Of a DNA stretch of 64,000 nucleotides, positions 42,773 to 51,481 are shown piece after piece. The DNA is from Pedobacter punctiformis. GTDB taxonomy: Bacteria > Bacteroidota > Bacteroidia > Sphingobacteriales > Sphingobacteriaceae. The notes under the pieces are model-generated. The model was not told the DNA's origin, did not search any database, and saw only the letters and a program-made list of their open reading frames with translations. The position numbers and the translations under genes are program-made. The first letter of the stretch is position 1; each line of letters starts with the position of its first letter. The stretch is taken from NCBI RefSeq assembly GCF_027213715.1, contig NZ_JAPWGM010000001.1, positions 1,116,001 to 1,180,000 on the forward strand. Reading direction: 5' to 3'.

Positions 42773-44203
42773 TTAGCGGATATATCGGTTTATAACGTTT
42801 AAAATTGCACTGTTATCCTGCAATTGAGGTAAGTATTCAAATAAAATATAATGCTTTTCCGGATCTGTTGTTAAAGCAGTTTCCAGATATTCCAGCGCAT
42901 CACTATAATTTCCTAAGGCAAAAAGATAAGCCACCATACGATAGTATAATTCTGCTGCTTCCGGATTATTTTTAATGGCATCTGCCATCGTTTCCGAAGC
43001 TTCTAATAATTTACCCTGTTCATATAAAACGGTACTAAAATCTAACCACGCTTCAATATCAAGCGGGTTATATTCCAATACTTTTTCGTAAGCAACAATA
43101 GATTCCTCAATCTGGCCCAGTTTATAATAGGCATCTGCCATGGCAAACCAAAAATCAGGATTTTCAGCTTCCAGGTCTATGGCTTTTTTATAAAAATGTA
43201 ACGATTCAAAATAACGTTCTTCGTGGTTTAAGGTTACCCCTATGCCAAACCATGCATCGGCCATTTTGGGGTCCATTTTAACCGATTTTTTGTAGTAAGA
43301 ACGGGCTTCATCCATTTGTTCAAGCTTTTCGTAGCATTCTCCAATAGCACAATAAGTATCGGCATTGGGCTGCTCGTACTCAAAAGTATGTTTGTAAACG
43401 GTAATGGCCTCATCGTATTTATCAAGCTGCACCAGTGCATTACCTTTATTAAAGTAGGCAGAACTAAAATCTTCCTTAATTAAAATGGCATAATCGTAGG
43501 CATCAATTGCTTTTTCCCAAAGGCTAAGCTTGTGGTAACTGTTGCCCAAATTATACCAGGCGGCATAAGAATAAGGATCGGTATCAATATACTGCTGATA
43601 AAATTTAATGCTTTCTTCCTGTTTGTCTAAAACATCGTAACAAAAAGCCAGTTCGTACAGGCCGTCCTGATTTTCCATGTTTTGCTCTAAACTTAACTTT
43701 ATATAGGTAATGGCGCTTTCATAATCAGACATGCTTTGGTAAACATAAGCCATCTGTAATAAAATTTCGTCTGTACTTTCAGCCAGGCCAAGTGCTTTTT
43801 CATAATTTTCAAGCGCCTCTGCATAACGTTCTGTATTTTGAAAAATATTACCACGCAGTAAATAAATATCAGGTTCTGATGGTTCTAAAAGTTCGGCTTT
43901 TTGCAAAGCCAAAAATGCCTGTTCGTGGTTATTCGTTAAAATATAAAGGTGAGCCTGTTTGATTAAGAAAACTGTTGCATACGGGTGTTGGCTTACTGCA
44001 TAATCAACTACCTGTAAAGCTTTAACCGGATCGTTTTTCTCAATGTAAAAATCTACTATGTATTCAAAAGCATGCGCATCAAAAAAATACTGGTCCTTGT
44101 TTCGGATCATCTCTTCGTAACGTTCTACTGAGCGTTGCGCATCTTCGTTGGATTCAAAAAAGAATTCTTCTTCCATATCGTTATCATTAAAGAACCGTGC
44201 CAA
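42773..44203 (-). CDS. Large TPR-repeat protein
   Basis: The 476-aa protein is built almost wholly of tetratricopeptide repeats, about 11 in tandem from about residue 55, with typical W/LG/Y...A.....A..P spacing (for example NLGNSYHKLSLWEKAIDAYD and FNKGNALVQLDKYDEAITVY). The N-terminus is acidic (DNDMEEEFFFESNEDAQ) with no signal peptide, so it should be a cytoplasmic protein-interaction scaffold. It is the first gene of the leftward run with the ComA-like gene 60 nt downstream. Partner unknown. Confidence 0.88.
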   Translation of the reverse strand: MARFFNDNDMEEEFFFESNEDAQRSVERYEEMIRNKDQYFFDAHAFEYIVDFYIEKNDPVKALQVVDYAVSQHPYATVFLIKQAHLYILTNNHEQAFLALQKAELLEPSEPDIYLLRGNIFQNTERYAEALENYEKALGLAESTDEILLQMAYVYQSMSDYESAITYIKLSLEQNMENQDGLYELAFCYDVLDKQEESIKFYQQYIDTDPYSYAAWYNLGNSYHKLSLWEKAIDAYDYAILIKEDFSSAYFNKGNALVQLDKYDEAITVYKHTFEYEQPNADTYCAIGECYEKLEQMDEARSYYKKSVKMDPKMADAWFGIGVTLNHEERYFESLHFYKKAIDLEAENPDFWFAMADAYYKLGQIEESIVAYEKVLEYNPLDIEAWLDFSTVLYEQGKLLEASETMADAIKNNPEAAELYYRMVAYLFALGNYSDALEYLETALTTDPEKHYILFEYLPQLQDNSAILNVINRYIR

Positions 44204-44425
44204 TTAGCAGAAAAACACATTATAAGTTTACAATATTTAATTATTCGTTTTAAAAATAATTATTAACATTAGCCTTCCCGGCAGATGTAAATACCTGAAT
44301 ATAAACTGTATTGATTGTGATTAAGATGTGTGAATAATCAAATGATTTTTGCAGCATCGCGGTTCCATTTCCCTACTTTTACAAAAGTAATATAAATTTA
44401 TTCTAAAATCAGTAATTAACAAGTC

Positions 44426-44881
44426 ATGAAAAGATTAGCCATTTTAGCATTGTTTTTAATGCTTTTTACTCCAAAATTGTTTGCCCAGTCTAACGAGGAA
44501 GAACAGGTTAAAGATGCCGTTAATAAGTTATTTACCGGTATGAAAGCTGGCGACAGCACCTTAGCAAGATCGGCTTTTGCAAAAGGAAGTTTAATGCAAA
44601 CCATTGTTAATAAAGATGGAAAAACGACAGTGAGAACTGAATCTGTCGACGGCTTTTTGAAATTTTTAGGTACGCCGCATAAAGAAAAGTATGATGAGCG
44701 AATCGTTTTCACCAAAATATTAATAGACGGGCCTTTGGCCAGTGTATGGACGGATTATAAATTTTATGTTGACGAGAAATTTAGCCATTGTGGCGTAAAT
44801 TCTTTCCAGCTGGTAAAAGGAGAAAAGGGTTGGCAAATTGTTTATATCATTGATACCAGACGAAAGGATGGTTGTAAATAA
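44426..44881 (+). CDS. Exported NTF2-like/SnoaL-fold protein
   Basis: The 151-aa protein has a signal peptide (ALFLMLFTPKLFAQ) followed by a compact cone-fold domain. EQVKDAVNKLFTGMKAGDSTLA is the usual N-terminal helix of NTF2-like proteins, and strands VFTKILIDGPLASVWTDYKF and NSFQLVKGEKGWQIVYIID close the barrel. Many such exported domains in Bacteroidota have no assigned function. A monocistronic gene. Confidence 0.8.
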   Translation: MKRLAILALFLMLFTPKLFAQSNEEEQVKDAVNKLFTGMKAGDSTLARSAFAKGSLMQTIVNKDGKTTVRTESVDGFLKFLGTPHKEKYDERIVFTKILIDGPLASVWTDYKFYVDEKFSHCGVNSFQLVKGEKGWQIVYIIDTRRKDGCK

Positions 44882-44885
44882 AAAG

Positions 44886-44917
44886 GATAACCCACTGTAG
44901 TTAAGCCGTGGGTTATC
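44886..44917 (-). terminator. Terminator for the gene at 44942-45589
   Basis: A 10-bp perfect stem (44886-44895 with 44908-44917) with a 12-nt loop; the T-run is on the minus strand (44885-44881). It may also limit plus-strand read-through. Confidence 0.75.
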
Positions 44918-44941
44918 ACTTTGTAAACACAAGAAAAGTAA

Positions 44942-45589
44942 TTAATTAGATGCATTATAATATTTGAATACCTCAATTAAACCTGTATCGGTATTCAAAT
45001 CTGGCTTTTCAGTATCAATTAAAGCCTGTATTTTGTCTTTTTTATCGGCTAATAGAGCGTGGATGTTTTTGCCTGCCGGAGAAATTTTTTGAATTTTTCC
45101 ATCTTTATTTAGAAAATAAATGACCTGATGTACCATTTTTTTCACCTGTTTTTTGGTGTACCAATCTTCAGTAACCTCATTTTTAGCGATGTATTGCTTT
45201 AAAAGTTCAGCATTGCCCGAAAAAAGTATTTCATAAAAAGCGTCCTTTTTCTCCCCTTTCTTTTTAATAAAGTGATGAATGTGGCCAAGACTATCAGGCA
45301 TTGTGAATGCTTGTACCGAATCCTGGATAGCATAGACTTTATCATTGTCGGAATATTCCAGCTGCTGCGTATAAAGGTTATACCTTAAAGCAGGCGCCAT
45401 GAATTCTTTTTGACTATTTGTTTTTACCCTGCTTTCTGTATAACTATTGTTAAAGAATGGCGAACCCTCGTAACTTTTCATGTTGGTGGCCATTAGTTGT
45501 TTTGAACTTGGTCCAACGGTTAGGTTTTGCGCAAAAACAGCAACTGTTAACAAGTTAAATGATAAGGCTAGCATAAAAATTCTTTTCAT
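44942..45589 (-). CDS. Exported protein of unknown function
   Basis: The 215-aa protein has a signal peptide (about 1-20, LLTVAVFAQ). The mature part is mixed: GSPFFNNSYTESRVKTNSQ, a beta-rich central part with RYNLYTQQLEYSDNDKVY (a pattern seen in exported Bacteroidota proteins that read their own strand as Y-x-x-x-x-Q-L-E-Y) and a basic helical C-terminal half (KKQVKKMVHQVIYFLNKDGK). Function unknown. Confidence 0.72.
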   Translation of the reverse strand: MKRIFMLALSFNLLTVAVFAQNLTVGPSSKQLMATNMKSYEGSPFFNNSYTESRVKTNSQKEFMAPALRYNLYTQQLEYSDNDKVYAIQDSVQAFTMPDSLGHIHHFIKKKGEKKDAFYEILFSGNAELLKQYIAKNEVTEDWYTKKQVKKMVHQVIYFLNKDGKIQKISPAGKNIHALLADKKDKIQALIDTEKPDLNTDTGLIEVFKYYNASN

Positions 45590-45864
45590 AATAATTGGTT
45601 TGAGGTGAATTTGTAGTGATTTGGATTTTGTTTAAAATGAAGTGCTGATTAAGGATTTTAGTTCTGTTAATGGCTAACAAATCTGAACGAATTTAGTTAA
45701 ATTTTTATTCAAAATATTGAAAAGAATAAATTTACTAAAACATTTTAGTGATATCTTAAATGTATTTTATATTTTAGTCCGGTAATTACAGATGTATTTG
45801 ACATTGAGTTAAATATTCGTGTAATTATGGTTCATTACTAACTATAAACTAGATTAAAAAAATT

Positions 45865-48800
45865 ATGAAAAAACTTGTACTTGGTTTGTTCATATTCTTG
45901 TTTATGGGACTTACTCAGATAAGAGCCCAAAATAAGAATGTAACAGGAAAAGTGGTAGGGTCGGGCGATGGTTTGCCGCTTCCTGGAGTAAGTGTTCTTA
46001 TAAAAGGCACTAAAAAAGCAACAGTAACTTCTGCTGATGGAAAATTTACGATTAGTGCAGCCCCACAGGATGTACTTCAGTTATCTTACATTGGTTTTAT
46101 TACACAGGAAATTACCGTTGGAGGTCAGTCGACAATTAATGTTAAGCTGGCTTCAGATGACAAAACATTGAGCGAAGTGACCATTACTACAGCGCTTGGT
46201 ATTAAGCGTAAGCCAAAAGAAATTGGCTATGCTACTCAGCAAGTAACGGGCAAAGCGTTAACTTCAAGCAGGCCAACCAACCTGGCAACTGGTTTATCCG
46301 GAAAAGTAGCCGGTTTGCAAATTACTCAGGCCAATAACCAGATTGATGCTGGCGACCAGGTAAGGGTTGTTTTAAGGGGTAACCGCTCTTTTACAGGAAA
46401 TAATCAGGCTCTTTTGGTATTGGATGGTGTTATTGTTCCGTTAAGCCAGTTAAACTCTATCAATCCAAATGACATTGACAATGTAAATATTTTGAAAGGT
46501 GCAAATGCGGCGGCATTGTATGGATCTGATGCTTCAAATGGGGTAATTATTGTGAGTACCAAAAGGGGATCTTCTGATGGAGGCTCGGTAACTTATACTA
46601 ATTCCACGTTACTAAATCGTTTATCCTATTTTCCAAAGATGCAAACTGAGTTTGGCGGAGGTACCACACAGGATGATTTTGGCTTTGGTTTATATACTCC
46701 ATTTGAGAACCAAACATTTGGAGATCGTTTTGATGGAAGCCTAAGACCAGTTGGCCGGGTATTGGAAGATGGTACTTATCAAATGGTTCCTTACACGTAT
46801 AAAAAAGGTGAAAAAGAAAACTTTTTTGAAACCGGTATTGATGAGCAAAATGATCTTACCTACTCAGGTGGAAATGAAAACGGAACTACTTATATTAACA
46901 TGCAGCGTGTAAACAGTAAAGGTTATGTTCCGGGTGATAAATCAAACAGAACAGCTTTTCGTGTTAACGGCACAAGAAAAATTAATAAATTTTTTGCTGA
47001 CTATTCATTTAACTATACCCAGCGTAACTACGATAAAAGTACCAACCAGGTTTATAACAACGTAATTAATACGCCGGGTAATATTCCGTTAACCGAGTAT
47101 AGCGATCTAAATTCGAAATACGGAAATCCTAATGATTATTATAACGATTATTATTCAAGCCCTTACTTTGGATTACAGCAAAATCGTAATAAAGAGAGAA
47201 GAGATGACCTTTTGGGTAATATTTCCATCACTTATAAACCAGTTAGCTGGGTAAGTATAATGGCAAGAGGCGGTTTGAGTACCAAAAATACACAGGGTAA
47301 GGATTTTAATTATGCTTACACCTATTCTGATTTTGCACACGATTCAGGTAAAGGAGTTGCCGCAACGCAATACACCCGATCTTCTGTCCGCGATTATAAT
47401 GAGTTTGAAAGCAGGTACACAGGAGATTTTTTAGCGACAGTTACTAAAACGTTTAACCAATTTAAATTTACATTAATCGGTGGTGCACAGGTTATTCAAA
47501 AAAATTATAAGTACATGACTTCGCAAGGAAATAACCTTGTTATTGATAACTTATTTAACCTGAACAACCGTACCGGCGAAATTGTAGGTTCTGAAACTGA
47601 GCGTAACTCCCGCCAGTTAGGTGCTTTTGGAGATTTAACGGCTACTTATAACGACTACCTGACTGTCCACCTTTCTGGAAGAAATGACTGGGATTCGCGA
47701 TTAGGAAAAAACAACCGTTCTTTCTTTTATCCGGCAGTAGATGTAGCGGTTACACTTACGGATGCAATACCTGCGTTAAAAGAGAGTAAATTAATTAGTA
47801 ATTTGAAAGTTCGTGGAGGGATTTCTAAAGTATATGCGGTTCAAATTGATCCATATAAACTAATTTCTACCATTAATGCTGCGGGTAATTTCCCTTATGG
47901 CGGTACAGCAGGTTATACAATAGATAATGTTGTTTACGATCCTAATTTAAAACCTGAACAAACCATTTCAAAAGAAATTGGCGTTGATATAGGCTTTTTA
48001 AACAATAGAATTACCTTAGAAACTTCTGCATACATTCAAAAAACTAAAGATCAGGAAATTATTAATGGTATCGATTTATCGGGTACAACTGGTTATACAA
48101 GTGCAATTATCAATACTGGAGTTGGACAAAACAAAGGGATCGAGTTTAGCTTAAACGCTGCGCCAGTTATTGGTTTATCTAATGGTTTCAGATGGAATGT
48201 GGGTGTTAACTATTCTTATAACACCAATAAGGTATTATCATTATACCAGGGGCAGTCTCAATTAGGTATAGGTGATAATAACTACATCGTGGTTGGACAA
48301 AGTTTTCCGTCATTGCAGGTAAGTACTTATCAAACTACTCCTGATGGACGTGTTATTGTAGATGCCAACACAGGTTTGCCACTTTCTAATCCGGTAAACA
48401 AAGACTTTGGACAAACCAACCCAAGCCATATTTTAGGGGTTAACACCAGCGTTACCTTTAAAAACTTTACTTTATCAGGTGTTGCTGAATATCGCAGTGG
48501 AAATGTTTTCTACAGCAGCATGGCAAGCACATTGGATTTTGCGGGTATCAGTTATACTTCTGCGCAGGCAGGTCGCGAACGTTTTATTTATCCAAATTCA
48601 GTAATACAAACTTCGCCAGGCGTATTTGTACCTAATACCAATACCACAACCATTCAGGGTAACGGATCTTTCTGGTCTGATGGTATCCGTACCAATACCG
48701 CTTCAAACTATGTTTCAAGTGCTGCATTCTGGAAAATCAGAGAATTATCTTTGGCTTATCAGGTGCCATCTCAATGGTTGCAAAGTAAAGCCAAGTTTAT

Positions 48801-48975
48801 TAAAAATGCCAGTATCGCATTAGTTGGAAGAAACTTATTCATGTTCAGGCCTAGTGACAACATTTACACAGACCCTGAGATTAACGTGGGAACGGGTAAT
48901 GCACAAGGTGTAAACAATTTAAATCAAACCCCTCCAACCCGTATTTACGGATTTACAGCAACAGTTGGCTTTTAA
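45865..48975 (+). CDS. SusC/RagA family TonB-linked outer-membrane protein
   Basis: The 1036-aa outer-membrane importer has a signal peptide (about 1-22, TQIRAQ). A carboxypeptidase-like N-terminal domain (about 25-100; LPLPGVSVLIKGTKKATVT) precedes the TonB plug with the SusC signature ALLVLDGVIVP and ILKGANAAALYGSDASNGV, then a 22-strand barrel ending in an aromatic residue (TATVGF). Works with SusD as a lidded channel powered by TonB-ExbBD. No ECF sigma/anti-sigma pair and no glycan enzyme is adjacent, so the nutrient is unknown. A clear TAnnTTTG box was not found in the 275-nt upstream gap. Confidence 0.96.
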   Translation: MKKLVLGLFIFLFMGLTQIRAQNKNVTGKVVGSGDGLPLPGVSVLIKGTKKATVTSADGKFTISAAPQDVLQLSYIGFITQEITVGGQSTINVKLASDDKTLSEVTITTALGIKRKPKEIGYATQQVTGKALTSSRPTNLATGLSGKVAGLQITQANNQIDAGDQVRVVLRGNRSFTGNNQALLVLDGVIVPLSQLNSINPNDIDNVNILKGANAAALYGSDASNGVIIVSTKRGSSDGGSVTYTNSTLLNRLSYFPKMQTEFGGGTTQDDFGFGLYTPFENQTFGDRFDGSLRPVGRVLEDGTYQMVPYTYKKGEKENFFETGIDEQNDLTYSGGNENGTTYINMQRVNSKGYVPGDKSNRTAFRVNGTRKINKFFADYSFNYTQRNYDKSTNQVYNNVINTPGNIPLTEYSDLNSKYGNPNDYYNDYYSSPYFGLQQNRNKERRDDLLGNISITYKPVSWVSIMARGGLSTKNTQGKDFNYAYTYSDFAHDSGKGVAATQYTRSSVRDYNEFESRYTGDFLATVTKTFNQFKFTLIGGAQVIQKNYKYMTSQGNNLVIDNLFNLNNRTGEIVGSETERNSRQLGAFGDLTATYNDYLTVHLSGRNDWDSRLGKNNRSFFYPAVDVAVTLTDAIPALKESKLISNLKVRGGISKVYAVQIDPYKLISTINAAGNFPYGGTAGYTIDNVVYDPNLKPEQTISKEIGVDIGFLNNRITLETSAYIQKTKDQEIINGIDLSGTTGYTSAIINTGVGQNKGIEFSLNAAPVIGLSNGFRWNVGVNYSYNTNKVLSLYQGQSQLGIGDNNYIVVGQSFPSLQVSTYQTTPDGRVIVDANTGLPLSNPVNKDFGQTNPSHILGVNTSVTFKNFTLSGVAEYRSGNVFYSSMASTLDFAGISYTSAQAGRERFIYPNSVIQTSPGVFVPNTNTTTIQGNGSFWSDGIRTNTASNYVSSAAFWKIRELSLAYQVPSQWLQSKAKFIKNASIALVGRNLFMFRPSDNIYTDPEINVGTGNAQGVNNLNQTPPTRIYGFTATVGF

Positions 48976-48992
48976 ATAATTAAAGAAAAGAC

Positions 48993-50492
48993 ATGAAAAA
49001 GAAATTAATATATTTATTTACAGCCTCGGCCATATTGCTGGGGGCATGTAAAAAGGGATATTTAGATATTAATACTAACCCTAATAATGCAACTTCTGCT
49101 AAACCAGCCTTGATTTTAACAGGTGCATTAAACAATACTGCCGCTTCAACAACCGGACATTCTATTTTCTACAGCTTCGCTGCCTTATGGATGAACTACT
49201 GGATGACACCGGGTGGGGTTTCGGGCTGGTATGAAGAACGTTCTTATAACTTTACAACAAACTGGAGTGGATCTACTACGCTTTGGGCTAATGTTTACGA
49301 TAACTTAACCGATTACACTTATCTTGAAACTCAGGGTAAAGCTTCAGGACAAAACTTTTTTGTAGCAGTGGCTAAAACCATGAAAGCGTGGGATTATCAA
49401 TACCTGGTTGATTTTTATGGCAATGTACCATATTCACAAGCCTCGCAATCTGTTAAATTCCTTACCCCTAAATATGATAAGGGACAGGAAATTTATGAAG
49501 ACCTGGCTAAACAACTGGATACAGCTGCAAACCTCTTTAAAACAGCTAGCGTAGCGCCAGGAGATGCATCGGCAGATATTTTTGCCAAAGGTAATGTTCA
49601 GAAATGGGGTAAATTTGCCAATACTTTAAAATTAAGAATCCTGTTGAGACAATCTCAAATGCCGGGAAGAGAAGCTTACATTAAAGCCGAAATAGCAAAA
49701 ATTAATGCAAATGGCATGGGCTATATCGGTACCGGCGATGGCATTTTTAATAATCCCGGTTACTTAAATACGGATGGCAAGCAAAACCCGTTTTGGGGCG
49801 TATACGGTTATAAAGTTGATGGTACCCGTACGGCAAGTCATGGCTATATGCTGGCCAGTACCTACGGTATGGACTTTCTTAAAAACAATGCCGATCCGAG
49901 ATTAGCCAAAATGTATAATACTGTAAATGATAATGCAGGCAGTACTTATGTAAGTTTACAGTGGGGGCAAGATGTTAATTTTGATCAAACCATTCAAACA
50001 GTTTCTTCTATAGGTGAAGGTGTTTTAAAGTCGTATGATCAGCCGCAACCGATTATAACCGATTTTGAAAGCTTATTTATCCAGGCTGAGGCTGCGCAAA
50101 GAGGATGGATTGCAGGTGATGCCAAAGCTTATTATGAAGCTGCTGTTAAAGCCAACTTTGTTTACCTGGGTTTAACGGAGGCAGAAGCGATAACTTATCT
50201 TGCTGATCAGGCAGTTGCAAAATGGGATACCAATTCAGATAAAATGGCCTTAATCATTAAACAAAAATGGGCTGCAATGAACGGTACAAATGATATCGAG
50301 CCATGGTCTGACTACAGACGTTTGGAACTTCCTGCCGATATGCCAATTTCAATTGCTTCTACAGTAACCACCAAAAAAATACCGGTAAGAATGTTATACC
50401 CTCAAAGAGAATATAACACCAACTCTGCCAATGTTATTGCAGAAGGTACCATTAACCAGTTTACTTCCAGAATCTTCTGGGATGTTCAATAA
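48993..50492 (+). CDS. SusD/RagB family nutrient-binding lipoprotein
   Basis: The 499-aa surface lipoprotein has lipobox ILLGAC (Cys19) followed by KKGYLDINTNPNNAT, the start typical of the SusD-like_2 subgroup. TPR-like helices make up most of the protein, with DFYGNVPYSQA in the middle and PWSDYRRLELP and RMLYPQREYNTN near the C-terminus. It forms the lid of the SusC channel encoded 17 nt upstream, and a DUF1735-type lipoprotein follows after 14 nt. Confidence 0.95.
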   Translation: MKKKLIYLFTASAILLGACKKGYLDINTNPNNATSAKPALILTGALNNTAASTTGHSIFYSFAALWMNYWMTPGGVSGWYEERSYNFTTNWSGSTTLWANVYDNLTDYTYLETQGKASGQNFFVAVAKTMKAWDYQYLVDFYGNVPYSQASQSVKFLTPKYDKGQEIYEDLAKQLDTAANLFKTASVAPGDASADIFAKGNVQKWGKFANTLKLRILLRQSQMPGREAYIKAEIAKINANGMGYIGTGDGIFNNPGYLNTDGKQNPFWGVYGYKVDGTRTASHGYMLASTYGMDFLKNNADPRLAKMYNTVNDNAGSTYVSLQWGQDVNFDQTIQTVSSIGEGVLKSYDQPQPIITDFESLFIQAEAAQRGWIAGDAKAYYEAAVKANFVYLGLTEAEAITYLADQAVAKWDTNSDKMALIIKQKWAAMNGTNDIEPWSDYRRLELPADMPISIASTVTTKKIPVRMLYPQREYNTNSANVIAEGTINQFTSRIFWDVQ

Positions 50493-50506
50493 TTAATCAC
50501 AAAAAG

Positions 50507-51400
50507 ATGAAAAATAAGAATATACTAAAAGGAATTGCTCTTGTTATTTGCACAATAGCTTTATCCTCCTGCTTAAAAAATAAAAATGAGCAGCCTGATT
50601 TTTCGAGTACTACCCCAGTTGTTGAAATTCCTGTTGGATCCCCAATGGGTGATGGGAGTGTGAATTCGTTATCAACCTCACTGATTCAAAAAGATGAACC
50701 GAGCGATTATTTCTTTTACATTAATTACACGGCTTCAAATACAAAATCAACACCGATTAACGTGACTTTGTCTATTAATCCGGCAATGATTGACAATTAT
50801 AACACTGCTCATCCCAATGATCCGCCCTTAACCATTTTACCGGTTAATGCGTTCTCTATGCCAACATCAATTACGATTCCGGCAGGTCAGCGCCGGGTTC
50901 AGGTGCCGGTTAAATTTGTAAGCACTTTACTTAACCCTGATTTAGCTTATGGACTTCCGGTAACCATTACCGATGCTTCTGGTGAAGTAATTAGTAAAAA
51001 CTTTGCTTCTGTGGTGGTAAATGTGGGCGTAAGAAACAGATACGATGGGGTGTACAATTTTAAAGGCTATGTATTTAGAGAAGGTGATCCCGTTTTATCG
51101 GGTAATTTCTCAGGATTGAGTAAAGAGCTGGTTACCCATGGTGCTAATGCTGTTGATTTTTCTCAGGTTTGGTCTAATGGAGGTGCTGTTGGTGGTATTG
51201 ACGGATTAACAATTAATGTTGATCCTGCAACAAACAAGGTAACCATGAAAAGTACAGCAAACAGTTCTTTGCAAAACACGCCAGGTTATGATAACCGTTA
51301 CGATCCGAATACAAAAACTTTTTACCTTTCTTTTCAATGGGGCACAAGCCCTTCCAGCAGATCTGCTACAGATACGCTGGTTTATAAAGGATTAAGGTAA
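50507..51400 (+). CDS. DUF1735-type surface lipoprotein of the SusCD locus
   Basis: The 297-aa lipoprotein has lipobox IALSSC (Cys22). The N-terminal half (about 30-175) is a DUF1735-like beta-sandwich with TPINVTLSINPAMIDNYN and ITIPAGQRRVQVPVKF, and the C-terminal half has YDGVYNFKGYVFREG and TKTFYLSFQWG. Proteins at this place in Sus-like loci usually bind glycan or peptide at the cell surface. It ends the operon before a strong terminator. Confidence 0.85.
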   Translation: MKNKNILKGIALVICTIALSSCLKNKNEQPDFSSTTPVVEIPVGSPMGDGSVNSLSTSLIQKDEPSDYFFYINYTASNTKSTPINVTLSINPAMIDNYNTAHPNDPPLTILPVNAFSMPTSITIPAGQRRVQVPVKFVSTLLNPDLAYGLPVTITDASGEVISKNFASVVVNVGVRNRYDGVYNFKGYVFREGDPVLSGNFSGLSKELVTHGANAVDFSQVWSNGGAVGGIDGLTINVDPATNKVTMKSTANSSLQNTPGYDNRYDPNTKTFYLSFQWGTSPSSRSATDTLVYKGLR

Positions 51401-51420
51401 TACTTGATTTTTTCAAAATA

Positions 51421-51456
51421 AAAAGCTCCGTAGATTAATTTCTACGGAGCTTTTTT
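51421..51456. terminator. Bidirectional terminator of the SusCD operon
   Basis: A 14-bp perfect stem (51421-51434 with 51441-51454) with a 6-nt loop and T-run, between convergent genes. Confidence 0.93.
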
Positions 51457-51481
51457 AATATAATGGGTAAACGCTATCTTT

